A DNA stretch of 64,000 nucleotides from Candidatus Soleaferrea massiliensis AP7 (GCF_000820765.1 NZ_CCYH01000045.1:34992-98991); one strand, 5' to 3'. Shown: positions 27,700-37,166, counted from the stretch's first letter. Notes: generated by a model not told the origin, from the letters alone. Made by a program: numbers and translations.

Positions 27700-28615
27700 C
27701 CGTTTTGTTTGCCAAGTGGCGCTTGGCGGGGTGGTTGTTACTCCGCTGTGGCACAGCGATATCGCTTTGTTTGCCAAGGAACCTTGGCAATCTGGTCGTT
27801 ACTTCACTGTGGCACAGCGGCCTTTCGCTGTTTACCAAGAGCCACTTGGCAATCTGGTCGTTACTTCACTGTGGCACAGCGGCCTTTCGCTGTTTACCAA
27901 GAGCCACTTGGCAGTGTGGTCGTTACTTCTTTGCGTGGCCAAAGAAGTAACCAAGAAAGGCCGTTCAAGGGGGCCATGCACTGTGCCGCTCCTAGCCAGA
28001 TGGCCCCCTTGAAAATCCCCTCTGATATCCCATTACCTGCTACGGCCGCCTGCGGGCGGCGTATTGCTTTTGGCTGAGTGGTCGGGCATAGCTAGCAGCG
28101 GACGCTTTCCCGGCTACAGGTTGCTTTCATGGTACCCCAATCCCTTGGCTGGTCGTAGACTGACATCAATTCTTGTAGATTTTATCGGTCATAGATATAC
28201 CACGATTCTTCGATTAAATATCTTGCAGGGAATCTACAGGGACTCAACTTTCTTAGACAGGCACATCGGGCAACCACCCTGTTTATTTAGAGTACAAAAC
28301 GAAACCTTTATTACAACAGCATAGTGTCAATTGCTCTGCCAATGGATTCGGAATACAGGGCGAGCGGATATACAGACATAACAGTCGATGTAACAGACGT
28401 CCGAACTCAGCGAACGCTGTGCTTCCTTGCCCTAAATAGGGTGCGGACGGGCTGAGGGGGTTTCCAAAGGGGGAATGACGTCCATATTAACTGTACCGAA
28501 GCGGCATTCCCCCTTTGGCGGCCTTTCTTGGTTCTTCTTTGGCCGCGCAAAGAAGAACTTCCACTTTGCCAAGTGGTTCTTGACAATCACAGCGAAGCCG
28601 CTGCGCCGCTGCGAA
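27700..28615 (+). repeat. Long dispersed non-coding repeat, copy A
   Basis: About 0.7 kb between inverted ends (27902-28582) plus an extra tandem array at its left edge. Left hairpin GTTACTTCTTTG/CAAAGAAGTAAC (27922-27951), left inner stem (27964-27977 with 28000-28013), GC-rich GGCCGCCTGCGGGCGGCG block, a 74-nt block at 28237-28310 almost identical to copy B, right inner stem CCAAAGGGGGAATG/CATTCCCCCTTTGG (28464-28518) and right hairpin GTTCTTCTTTG/CAAAGAAGAAC (28531-28558). No transposase or convincing protein is encoded. Flanked by yaaL-bofA and secG. Confidence 0.85.
27723..27912 (+). repeat. 62-bp tandem repeat array inside copy A
   Basis: Units start with TTGGC at 27723, 27784, 27846 and 27908 (periods 61, 62, 62). 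The second and third units are nearly identical and contain CTGTGGCACAGCGG and end TTTACCAAGAGCCAC. The unit equals the outer part of the element's terminal inverted repeat, so the array looks like amplification of one end. Confidence 0.85.
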
Positions 28616-28638
28616 ATAAGAATTCTTGTCCCGATACT

Positions 28639-28693
28639 ATCAGTTATATGGTAGAGTCAGAATACGGTATTCTAACTCTACCATATAACTGAT
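28639..28693. repeat. Near-perfect 55-bp palindrome
   Basis: 26 of 27 symmetric positions pair around base 28666; the single mismatch is 28658/28674. AT-rich arms read ATCAGTTATATGGTAGAGT. It is just outside copy A and 180 nt from the secG terminator. No gene ends beside it. Confidence 0.85.
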
Positions 28694-28814
28694 GAAACAT
28701 GTTGATCCTATCTCCGTGTTTTATCTTCACCTGATACTTCATAAATGCAAACATCTCTAATCCAACTATCCTTCATATACGCCCGTATATGAAAATCTGA
28801 AAATGAAGATAACA

Positions 28815-28846
28815 AAAAAAGAGCGGATGATCATCCGCTCTTTTTT
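28815..28846 (-). terminator. secG: secG terminator (bidirectional)
   Basis: AAAAAAGAGCGGATGA paired with its exact complement, T-runs on both strands, 24 nt after the secG stop. Confidence 0.9.
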
Positions 28847-28869
28847 CATATGCATGCAGTTTTTTTCAC

Positions 28870-29124
28870 TTAACCTGCAAAGAATACAAGGTATACGTTG
28901 ATGGCAACAGCCAGCACGATGAACAGGATTGCCGCAATCTTGGTGATTCTTTTCAGCAGCGCTTCCATCGTCCTGCCCTGGTTTTTGCCAAGATAGGATT
29001 CCGAGGTGCCGCCGGTGATCACGTTCATGCCCTGCGTTTTGGATTCCTGAAGAAGAACCACGATGATCAGGAAGATACAAATCAAAATCAAAGCTACACC
29101 TAAGATGATTTCTGCCAAACCCAT
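28870..29124 (-). CDS. secG: Preprotein translocase subunit SecG
   Basis: 84 residues from the ATG at 29124 (AGGAGGTAAGAAA upstream). Two membrane helices flank the conserved cytosolic loop: IILGVALILICIFLIIVVLL, QESKTQGMNVITGGTSESYL, and a C-terminal helix. SecG assists SecYE/SecA in protein export. In many Firmicutes secG precedes rnr-smpB; here it stands alone between a promoter and terminator, bordered by a repeat element downstream. Confidence 0.95.
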   Translation of the reverse strand: MGLAEIILGVALILICIFLIIVVLLQESKTQGMNVITGGTSESYLGKNQGRTMEALLKRITKIAAILFIVLAVAINVYLVFFAG

Positions 29125-29280
29125 TTTCTTACCTCCTCGCTGAACTACGCATAGAACACTGCGTTTCATATTCTTTATTTTTTAAAATCCGTCCGGAACA
29201 GGGAACCGAAGACTTTCGCTCCGGCGGCCGCTGCGCGCAATGCGTAATGAACGAGATTTTATGAATAGTCCTCTTGTTAG

Positions 29281-29309
29281 ATTATATCATACCCGAAATG
29301 TTTTTTCAA
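29281..29309 (-). promoter_or_regulatory. secG: secG promoter
   Basis: Minus strand TTGAAA, 17-nt spacer, TATAAT; leader of about 150 nt. Confidence 0.7.
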
Positions 29310-29940
29310 GAAAAATCTTTAAAAATACAGCTGGATTCGACGAAAAAATTTTGAAACGCATTCCATAAATTCCCGATGATAATCTTCACATGCGGTGACA
29401 TAATAATAGTGGCTTTACAAAAGAAGTTTGTAAAAAAACAGGATTGCGTTTGCGTTGATATCACTGAATCCCGGCCGTATAGAAGCATATTTCGCAAGGA
29501 TGACCGCTTTATACCGAATAAGCTCGGGGTGTAAAAAGGCAGGATGAGCAGAACATTTGCTGCTCTTAGAAGTTCCAGGATGGAATCCTGCGTTTTCGTG
29601 GATATCGTTTTATACTGTAAAGCCGCGCTGCAGCCTTGGATTTCTTTTTTTATTAAAAGAAACCGGGCTGCAATCTTTTTGTCTGAAATCCGCGCCATAC
29701 ATAACACAAAACAGCGCTAAATCCGGCCAATTGTCCGTTGTTCCATATCATTTAGATAATATATGTTTTCATACCGTACGCAGTGCGGCAAACAGTCCGG
29801 TCAATAGCTAACCGGCAAATACCATTTTAAGCAGCCGCAAACCATCCCCAGCTTGTTCCATTCCCGCAGCATCAACCGGGATGCCATTATATTGCAAAAC
29901 TGTTCCCCAAACAAGCCGCACGGTCACATCGGAAGATATT
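29310..29940. other. Gene-free stretch upstream of secG
   Basis: No supported gene. A weak partial repeat is visible: CAGGATTGCGTTTGCGTTGA near 29440 resembles AATCCTGCGTTTTCGTGGAT near 29585. A 133-codon minus frame (29306-29707) has no RBS or family features. Confidence 0.45.
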
Positions 29941-32172
29941 CTACAGCTTCAGCTGTTCGAACACCTCGCCATCCTTGGCAAACTGTCCTGCGCTTGGAAT
30001 ATTTTTCAACCGGAACCGGTCTTCATTCTGAAACTGTCCTGCCGTGTAGGGATCAACCGATGAAACCACCGCATCCCTGCGCAGCCGCATGATCTGGATG
30101 CCCTGTGTATTCTTCGCCGTCTTGACGCTGACCTGATCGGAATGGAGGATTAAAATCCTGCCGCTGGTGGCCTGCATGACAAAATCCTGTTCCTCGGTGA
30201 CCGCATGGATCGCTGCCAGCGGAACCTTATCGTAATAGGCATTCAGCAGCTTTTTCCTCTTGGTTTTGGTCCAGTAGGCGTTTAAAGGCACCTTGGCGAT
30301 CTTGCCGTTCTGGAAGAAGAACAGCATATGGCCGCCGTAGTCCTTGGTCACGCAGAGATATTCCACCGTTTCACCTTCGTCAAAGCCGAGCTTCGCCGGG
30401 ATGTACTCGCCGAACACACTGGCTTTGGTGTCGTCAAATTCGGATGCGCGGCTTTTATAGACCTGCGATTGATTGGTAAAGAACAGCAGTTCCGCTGTAT
30501 TACTGCTCTCAATCTGCTGAACAATCACATCGCCGTCCTTGAGCTTCTGATCCGAGCTCATGCGAAGCGACTGCGGCGTGATCTTTTTAAAGTACCCTTC
30601 CTTGCTCAGGAACAGCCAGACCGGATAATCAGGCACCTCGTCCTCGACCGGCCCCATCTCCTCTTCGGATGGATAGACAAGCAGCGTTTTTCTGGGCTTG
30701 CCGTATTTCTTGGCGACATCTTTGAGTTCCGCAATGATGATGGCGCCCAGCTTCCGTTCATCCGCCAGGATGCTCTGCATCTCTTCGACTGTGGCTTTTA
30801 ACGAATCGATCTCCCTGGTACACTTCAGGATATACTCCTCATTCAGATGACGCAGCTTGATTTCCGCTACATATTCAGCCTGAATCTTATCGATTGAAAA
30901 GCCTTCCATCAGGTTTTGGATGACCTGTTCTTCCAGCTTGGTTTCCCGGATAATGCGGATGGCCTTATCGATATCCAGCAGGATTTTGGAAAGGCCTTCA
31001 AGCAGATGCATCTTTTCCTGCTTTTTCTTCAAATCATAGACCGTCCTGCGGCGGACGCAGCCCGTACGGAAGGAAATCCATTCGTTCAGCAGCTCCCTGA
31101 CGCCCATCACCCTTGGCACACCATCGATCAGCACATTGAAGTTGCAGGAGAAATTATCCTCCAGCGGCGTCATGCGCAACAGCTTCGCCATCAGCTTTTC
31201 CGCATCCACACCGCGTTTGAGATCGATCGCAAGCTTCAGGCCGGACAGGTCGGTCTCGTCGCGGATATCGGAGATTTCGCGAATTTTGCCCTGCTTGATC
31301 AGATCGATGATCTTGTCCATAATCGCTTCCACGGTGGTGCTCGGCGGAATCTCGCTCACTTCAATGCAGTTGTTCTGCTTGTCATAGATGTAGCGGCAGC
31401 GCACCCGCACGCTTCCGCGTCCACTTTTATAGATCTTTCTCAGATCGTGCTCGTTGTACACCACAAACCCGCCGCCGGGAAAGTCCGGAGCGATCAGCGT
31501 GGATAAAATCTTATGCTCCGGATTCTTCATAAGGGCAATCGTGGTTTCACAGACCTCACTCAGGTTGAACGGGCAGATGGAACTCGCCATACCGACCGCG
31601 ATGCCGACATTCGAGTTGACCAGGATGGACGGGAAGGTGACCGGCAGCAGCAGCGGTTCCTTCTGTGTGTTGTCGTAGTTGTCCACAAAGTCGACGGTGT
31701 TTTTATCGATATCGCGGAACAGTTCACCCCCGATCGCATCGAGCTTGACTTCGGTGTAACGGGAGGCCGCATAGGCCATATCCCGCGAATAGGCTTTGCC
31801 GAAGTTTCCTTTGGAATCCACATAGGGGTATAACAGCGCCTCGTTACCGCGGGCAAGACGAACCATCGTCTCATAGATTGCGGCGTCGCCGTGCGGGTTC
31901 AGCTTCATCGTCTGGCCGACAACGTTGGCCGATTTGGTCCGCGCACCGGTCAATAACCCCATCTTATACATCGTATACAGAATCTTACGATGGGACGGCT
32001 TGAAGCCGTCAATCTGCGGAATCGCACGGGATACAATGACGCTCATCGCATACGGCATATAGTTTTTCTCGAGCGTTTCGGTGATCGGCTGTTCCAGCAC
32101 CAGACCGGCGTTCTCGATCTCCGCATTGGCATTGACCTTTTTTTCACTGCCAGGTTGTTTTTTCTTTGCCAT
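29941..32172 (-). CDS. Type IIA topoisomerase subunit A (ParC/GyrA-like, divergent)
   Basis: 743 residues, shorter than GyrA (about 820-880). The breakage-reunion domain is clear: PYAMSVIVSRAIPQIDGFKP, MKLNPHGDAAIYETMVRLAR and catalytic Tyr139 in AASRYTEVKL, then PDFPGGG and the long coiled coil to about residue 480. The C-terminal domain carries only degenerate beta-pinwheel blades and no GyrA-box QRRGGKG, pointing to decatenase (topo IV-like) activity rather than gyrase. Its B partner is at 32802-34787 on the same strand, upstream, separated by a repeat element. The ATG has GAGGTG upstream. Confidence 0.88.
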   Translation of the reverse strand: MAKKKQPGSEKKVNANAEIENAGLVLEQPITETLEKNYMPYAMSVIVSRAIPQIDGFKPSHRKILYTMYKMGLLTGARTKSANVVGQTMKLNPHGDAAIYETMVRLARGNEALLYPYVDSKGNFGKAYSRDMAYAASRYTEVKLDAIGGELFRDIDKNTVDFVDNYDNTQKEPLLLPVTFPSILVNSNVGIAVGMASSICPFNLSEVCETTIALMKNPEHKILSTLIAPDFPGGGFVVYNEHDLRKIYKSGRGSVRVRCRYIYDKQNNCIEVSEIPPSTTVEAIMDKIIDLIKQGKIREISDIRDETDLSGLKLAIDLKRGVDAEKLMAKLLRMTPLEDNFSCNFNVLIDGVPRVMGVRELLNEWISFRTGCVRRRTVYDLKKKQEKMHLLEGLSKILLDIDKAIRIIRETKLEEQVIQNLMEGFSIDKIQAEYVAEIKLRHLNEEYILKCTREIDSLKATVEEMQSILADERKLGAIIIAELKDVAKKYGKPRKTLLVYPSEEEMGPVEDEVPDYPVWLFLSKEGYFKKITPQSLRMSSDQKLKDGDVIVQQIESSNTAELLFFTNQSQVYKSRASEFDDTKASVFGEYIPAKLGFDEGETVEYLCVTKDYGGHMLFFFQNGKIAKVPLNAYWTKTKRKKLLNAYYDKVPLAAIHAVTEEQDFVMQATSGRILILHSDQVSVKTAKNTQGIQIMRLRRDAVVSSVDPYTAGQFQNEDRFRLKNIPSAGQFAKDGEVFEQLKL

Positions 32173-32580
32173 CTTGTATCTTTCACCTCATCTTCCCTAT
32201 ACGGGAATCTGTTATCTGCTTTTATATTTCACTGAATTCCAATGAAATTCATCTTATATTCCTATTTGCCATCCATCGCTGCGCACATTCAAGATGTGAA
32301 ACCGTCTTTCAACCGTTTTAGAACCCAGCGTCCATATGTATCTGTGAAAAGCCACCCTCTCCCCCATCCGCCGCACTCCGGAAAAGAATGAGTCCACTAT
32401 GGCGTGGAGAGCACAATGAGGCTAAACGAGACGGTGTATCGGATGAGCTGTATAGCTATCAGCGACAGAACGGATGTCCGAAAAAGCGATGCGCATGGTG
32501 TGCCTCTGCACTGCGCCGGTGCGGGCAGAAAGCCGTCATCTGGACGCAGGAACTACCCTTCCCAGAAAAGCTGCGTGATT
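32173..32580. other. Gene-free stretch upstream of the topoisomerase A gene
   Basis: Non-coding; its right part (from about 32430) resembles the interior of the long dispersed repeat but is strongly diverged (GGATGTCCGAAAAAGCGATG against GGACGTTCGAACCCAGCGAA in copy B). No clear promoter was found. Confidence 0.4.
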
Positions 32581-32589
32581 GGGGGATTT

Positions 32590-32745
32590 TTAAGGGGGCG
32601 GCAGCCCCCTTGAATGGCCTTTTCTGGTACCTCTTTTGGCCACGCAAAAGAGGTACACCCACCCAGCCAAGCGGTACTTGGCAAACAACGTAAGACCGCT
32701 GTGCTACAGCGAAACAACAACCACCCTGCCAAAGCATTCCGGCAG
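32590..32745 (+). repeat. Long dispersed repeat, copy C (right end, diverged)
   Basis: Contains AAGGGGGC/GCCCCCTT, the hairpin GTACCTCTTTTG (32627-32638)/CAAAAGAGGTAC (32645-32656), then GCCAAGCGGTACTTGGCAAA and GCTGTGCTACAGCGAAACAA, matching copy B's right end in order. Base changes in the stem arms are compensated on the other arm. It lies between the two topoisomerase subunit genes. Confidence 0.75.
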
Positions 32746-32801
32746 CACTGCCGGATAACAGCCGACACAACGGCTGTATGAGCCGCCGGCGGACACCCCG
32801 C

Positions 32802-34787
32802 CTACATCACATCGGTCTCATCCAGATACAGATGCCCAAACTCCGCAATGAATTCCTTGCGTCCGGACAGGTTGTCCCCCAGCAGCAGATCAAACATCCT
32901 GGAGGTGTTCTCGGCATCCTGCGGCGTGACCTTGATCAGCCGCCGCGTCTCGGGATTCATTGTGGTCAGCCACATCATATCCGGCTCATTCTCACCGAGG
33001 CCCTTGGAACGCTGGATGCCATACTTCTGGCTGCCGATCTTGGCAAGGATGTTTGCCTTCTCCGCATCCGAATAGGCAAAGAAGGTCTTGTTTTTCGTCG
33101 TGATCTCATAGAGCGGCGACTCCGCGATGTAGACATAGCCCTCTTCAATCAGCGTCGGCGTCAGACGGTACAGCATCGTCAGAATCAGCGTGCGGATCTG
33201 GAAGCCGTCGACATCCGCATCGGTGCAGATGACAATCTTGTTCCAGCGCAGGCCGGAAAGGTCAAAGGATGCCAAATCCTTGTTGGCCTTGCTCTTGACC
33301 TCGACGCCGCAGCCGAGCACCTTGATGATGTCCGAAATGATATCGTTTTTAAAGATCTTATCGTATTCCGCCTTCAGGCAGTTGAGGATCTTGCCGCGCA
33401 CCGGGATGATCGCCTGGAACTGCGAATCGCGGCCCAGCTTGCAGGCGCCCAGCGCCGAATCTCCCTCCACGATGTAAATCTCGCGCAGCGAGACGTCCTT
33501 CGTGCGGCAGTCCACAAACTTCTGTACACGGTTTGAAATATCCAGGCTGCCCGCCAGCTTCTTCTTCAGATTCAGCCGGGTCTTCTCGGCATTCTCACGG
33601 CTGCGCTTGTTGATCAGAACCTGCTCGGCTATCCTCTGCGCGTCGTCCGGATTCTCGATGAAGTAAATCTCCAGATTGTGCTTCAGGAAGGCGGTCATCG
33701 CCTCATAGATGAACTTGTTCGTGATCGATTTCTTGGTCTGGTTCTCGTAGGAGGTGACCGTCGAGAAGGACGACGAAACCAGGATCAGGCAGTCCTCCAC
33801 ATCCGCAAAGGTGATTTTGCTCTCGTTCTTGAGGTACTTGCCGTTCTGCTTCAGGAACTGGTCGATCATCGAGACAAACGCGACCTTGACCGCGCGCTCC
33901 GGCGAGCCGCCGTGCTCCAGATACGAGGAGTTGTGGTAGTATTCGCACTGCTTAAACCGGTTCGAGAAGCACATCGCCACATGCAGCTTCACCTTGTATT
34001 CGGGCTTGTCCTCCCGGTCACGTCCGTACCGCTTGTCCTGCCAGTACTGGATGGGCGTCAGCGCCTCTTCGCCGGCAAGCTCCCCCACATAGTCGGTGAT
34101 GCCGTTCTCATAGTAGAACTCCTCGTCGTGCATCCCCTCGTCGGTCTCGAAATGCAGCTCGAACCGCAGGCCCGCATTGACCACGGCCTGACGCTTCAGC
34201 ACATCCTGGAAGTATGCGAGCGACACCTGGATATCGGTGAACACATCGATGTCCGGCAGCCAGCGGATCTTCGTGCCGGTCGTCTTCAGCTTGGTCGGCT
34301 CCTTATGTAAGCCCCCGACATTCTCGCCGCGTTCAAACCGCAGCGTATACCGGCTGCCGTCGCGCAGGATTTCGACGTCCATATACCGCGACGCATATTG
34401 GGTTGCGCACAGGCCAAGCCCGTTGAGACCCAGTGAAAACTCATAGCTCTCGCTCGAGGTGTTTTTATATTTTCCGCCCGCGTACAGCTCGCAGAACACC
34501 AGCTCCCAGTTGTACTTCTGTTCATTGTTGTTGTAGTCCACCGGGATGCCGCGCCCAAAGTCCTCGATTTGAATCGATCCATCCCGATAGCGCGTGATGA
34601 CGATCCTGTCGCCGTAACCTTCGCGCGCCTCGTCGATCGAGTTGGACAGGATTTCGAACACCGCGTGTTCGCATCCCTGCAGCCCGTCGGAGCCGAAGAT
34701 GACACCGGGGCGTTTCCGCACCCTGTCGGCCCCTTTTAAAGCCGATATGCTGTCATTGCCGTACTCTTCCCGTTTTTTCCTTGCCAT
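32802..34787 (-). CDS. Type IIA topoisomerase subunit B (ParE/GyrB-like, divergent)
   Basis: 661 residues from the ATG at 34787; TTG at 34811 has no RBS. GHKL ATPase signatures are present but altered: EILSNSIDEAREGYG, IEDFGRGIPVDY and SLGLNGLGLCATQYASRYMD (canonical GLHGVG). The TOPRIM part has IVEGDSALGACKLGRDSQFQ, PVRGKILN and TDADVDGFQIRTLILT, so the acidic EGDS and DxDxD residues survive while the usual EGDSAGGSAK is changed. The C-terminal part is KGLGENEPDMMWLTTMNPET. Function as DNA decatenase or relaxase with the 29941 subunit is inferred. A promoter-like TTTTCA-17-TATAAT lies at 34850-34878. Confidence 0.87.
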   Translation of the reverse strand: MARKKREEYGNDSISALKGADRVRKRPGVIFGSDGLQGCEHAVFEILSNSIDEAREGYGDRIVITRYRDGSIQIEDFGRGIPVDYNNNEQKYNWELVFCELYAGGKYKNTSSESYEFSLGLNGLGLCATQYASRYMDVEILRDGSRYTLRFERGENVGGLHKEPTKLKTTGTKIRWLPDIDVFTDIQVSLAYFQDVLKRQAVVNAGLRFELHFETDEGMHDEEFYYENGITDYVGELAGEEALTPIQYWQDKRYGRDREDKPEYKVKLHVAMCFSNRFKQCEYYHNSSYLEHGGSPERAVKVAFVSMIDQFLKQNGKYLKNESKITFADVEDCLILVSSSFSTVTSYENQTKKSITNKFIYEAMTAFLKHNLEIYFIENPDDAQRIAEQVLINKRSRENAEKTRLNLKKKLAGSLDISNRVQKFVDCRTKDVSLREIYIVEGDSALGACKLGRDSQFQAIIPVRGKILNCLKAEYDKIFKNDIISDIIKVLGCGVEVKSKANKDLASFDLSGLRWNKIVICTDADVDGFQIRTLILTMLYRLTPTLIEEGYVYIAESPLYEITTKNKTFFAYSDAEKANILAKIGSQKYGIQRSKGLGENEPDMMWLTTMNPETRRLIKVTPQDAENTSRMFDLLLGDNLSGRKEFIAEFGHLYLDETDVM

Positions 34788-34849
34788 GTTATCGATCACA
34801 CACCCCGTCAAATTTTGATATTCTTTCTCCTATGCCTGCAGTCAAAACT

Positions 34850-34878
34850 ATTATATGGTAAATTTCTCTGTCTGAAAA
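34850..34878 (-). promoter_or_regulatory. Possible promoter of topoisomerase B gene
   Basis: Minus strand TTTTCA, 17-nt spacer, TATAAT about 65 nt before the start. Confidence 0.4.
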
Positions 34879-34999
34879 GCGAATCGTGTCGTATGGTTTT
34901 TCATGTATCATGTCGTGATGCATGGAAGAGGCCGCAAACACAAAAGGAATGGACGCAAATTTGCAAAAATTCACGCCCATCCGTCTTCCGTGTCAGTCG

Positions 35000-37084
35000 T
35001 TATTCGTTATCGTCAGAGGACGGCTTTTCGGCATCCTCTTTCTCTTTGCCGTCGGTTTCCGCTTTGTCGAGTTCGATCTTCTTGTGATCCTTGACGATCT
35101 CCTTGCCCTCCATCAGCAGCTTGAACTCCTCGCCGTCCATCTTCTCCTCTTCGAACAGATATTCGGCGACACGTCTGAGCTGATCCATATGGTCGGTCAG
35201 GATATCCTTGGTCTTCTCATAGCAGGTGTCGATGATCTCGCGGATCTCCTGGTCGATCTCCGCCGCGACGTTTTCGGAGTAATTGCGCTGATGGTTGAAG
35301 TCCCTGCCAAGGAAGACCTCCTGCTCGTTCTCTCCGTAGACGATCGGGCCGAGCTTCTCACTGAAGCCGTACTTCGTCACCATCGACCTTGCAATGCCGG
35401 TCGCGCGCTCGATGTCGTTCGACGCGCCGGTCGAGATGTCGTCGAGCACAAGCTTCTCCGCAACGCGGCCGCCCAGCAGCACGACGATCTCCTCGTACAT
35501 CTGCATCTTGCTCATATAGCTGCGGTCCTCGCTCGGCAGCGACATCGTGTAGCCGCCGGCCATACCGCGCGGGATGATCGAAATCTGGTGCACCGGGTCC
35601 TGCGTCTCGCAGTAGTAGGTGCACAGCGCATGGCCCGCCTCGTGGAAGGCGGTCAGCTTTTTATCCTTTTCGGTGACCTTGTGCGAACGCTTCTCCGGAC
35701 CGGCCACAACCTTGATGGTCGCTTCCTCGATATCCGGCTGCGTGATGGCCCTGTGTCCCCTGCGCGCCGCAAGCAGCGCCGCTTCGTTCAGCAGGTTTTC
35801 GAGGTCCGCGCCGGTGAAACCGACCGTGGACTTCGCAATGTCGGAAAGCAGAACATCCGGTCCGAGCGGCTTGTTGCGCGCGTGGACCCGCAAAATCTGT
35901 TCCCTTCCGCGGATATCCGGGTAGCCCACCACGACCTGACGGTCGAAGCGGCCCGGCCTGAGCAGCGCCGGGTCGAGGATGTCGCGGCGGTTGGTCGCCG
36001 CAATGATGATGACGCCTTCGTTGGCGCCGAAGCCATCCATTTCCACGAGCAGCTGGTTTAAGGTCTGTTCCCGTTCGTCGTGTCCGCCGCCGAGACCTGC
36101 GCCGCGGTGGCGTCCGACCGCGTCGATCTCATCGATGAAGATGATCGCGGGCGCGTTCTTCTTGGCCTGCTCAAACAGGTCCCTGACGCGCGACGCGCCG
36201 ACGCCGACATACATTTCGACAAAGTCGGAACCGGAAATCGAGAAGAACGGGACGTTCGCCTCGCCGGCCACCGCTTTGGCAAGCAGCGTTTTACCGGTTC
36301 CCGGAGGGCCTACCAGCAGCACGCCTTTCGGGATTCTCGCACCCAGCTCGTTGAACTTGTGCGGATTCTTGAGGAACTGCACGATCTCGGCCAGCTCTTC
36401 CTTCTCTTCATCCGCGCCGGCGACATCCGCAAAGGTCTTGCGGCGTTTTTCATCCAGCGGCTGTTTCACCTTGGCCTTGCCGAAGTTCGCAATCTTTCCG
36501 CCGCCGCTGGTCTGGCGCATCATCAGCACCCACATGACGACCAGCGCGCCCAGAAGGATCAGCGTCGGGATCAGGTTGATCCACCAGCTGTTGTCGGTGG
36601 CCTGAATGTAGTCGTAGGTGATCTTGTAGTCGCTGTGCAGCCGGTTGTGCTGGTTCACATAGCCTTCGACGTCATCCAGAAAGACCGAAAGGCTTGGAAT
36701 CTTGTAGTTCACGAGATACAGCGGGTCTTTATGCTCCAATTTGGAAAGAACGGTATCCTGATTGCCGCCAAAGAGGTTGAACAGGTTCATGATATCGTTC
36801 TGGTTTTCTTTCTTCTCCTCGATGGGCTTCGCGTTGTTCGGGTTGTCGGTGATGCCTGCGATCGTTTCGCCCTCGGGCACCTCGATGTACATCGACAACT
36901 CCCCGGTACCGAAATCCAGCGCATAGTATCGCACGCGGTCCTGCTCAAACAGGTCCACAATCTGATAGTACTTCAACGTGCTCTGCGGCGCGGACGGGAA
37001 GAACAGATAGATGCCGAGCAATAAAATCAGGATGACCGCAATATACATTGCTATATTTCTCGACTTTTTAGGACTAGCTGCCAA
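35000..37084 (-). CDS. ftsH: ATP-dependent zinc metalloprotease FtsH
   Basis: 694 residues from a TTG at 37084 (AAGGAG 8 nt upstream). Two membrane helices (about 10-28 and 170-190) frame an extracytoplasmic domain that is longer than usual, with the insert [20 protein letters not shown]. The AAA+ module has Walker [21 protein letters not shown], Walker [14 protein letters not shown] and the SRH arginines; the protease has HEAGHA zinc ligands. The acidic/lysine-rich tail follows. FtsH degrades misfolded and regulatory membrane proteins. Last gene of the tilS-hpt-ftsH order conserved in Firmicutes. Confidence 0.98.
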   Translation of the reverse strand: MAASPKKSRNIAMYIAVILILLLGIYLFFPSAPQSTLKYYQIVDLFEQDRVRYYALDFGTGELSMYIEVPEGETIAGITDNPNNAKPIEEKKENQNDIMNLFNLFGGNQDTVLSKLEHKDPLYLVNYKIPSLSVFLDDVEGYVNQHNRLHSDYKITYDYIQATDNSWWINLIPTLILLGALVVMWVLMMRQTSGGGKIANFGKAKVKQPLDEKRRKTFADVAGADEEKEELAEIVQFLKNPHKFNELGARIPKGVLLVGPPGTGKTLLAKAVAGEANVPFFSISGSDFVEMYVGVGASRVRDLFEQAKKNAPAIIFIDEIDAVGRHRGAGLGGGHDEREQTLNQLLVEMDGFGANEGVIIIAATNRRDILDPALLRPGRFDRQVVVGYPDIRGREQILRVHARNKPLGPDVLLSDIAKSTVGFTGADLENLLNEAALLAARRGHRAITQPDIEEATIKVVAGPEKRSHKVTEKDKKLTAFHEAGHALCTYYCETQDPVHQISIIPRGMAGGYTMSLPSEDRSYMSKMQMYEEIVVLLGGRVAEKLVLDDISTGASNDIERATGIARSMVTKYGFSEKLGPIVYGENEQEVFLGRDFNHQRNYSENVAAEIDQEIREIIDTCYEKTKDILTDHMDQLRRVAEYLFEEEKMDGEEFKLLMEGKEIVKDHKKIELDKAETDGKEKEDAEKPSSDDNE

Positions 37085-37166
37085 AACATCAACTCCTTGT
37101 TGTTAACTGGATAAAGCCGCCCCATCCCATAAGGGATGCCCGGGCACAGCCGGACGCGGGTTTATC

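Noticed and set aside
27723..27912. CRISPR array reading of the tandem repeats
   Set aside because: Units are contiguous 62-bp repeats with no unique spacers; no cas genes in the window.
27700..28615. Insertion sequence with transposase
   Set aside because: No frame over about 110 codons is shared by copies A and B and none shows a transposase motif.
29306..29707. 133-codon minus-strand frame upstream of secG
   Set aside because: Overlaps the secG promoter, has no RBS and no recognisable family.
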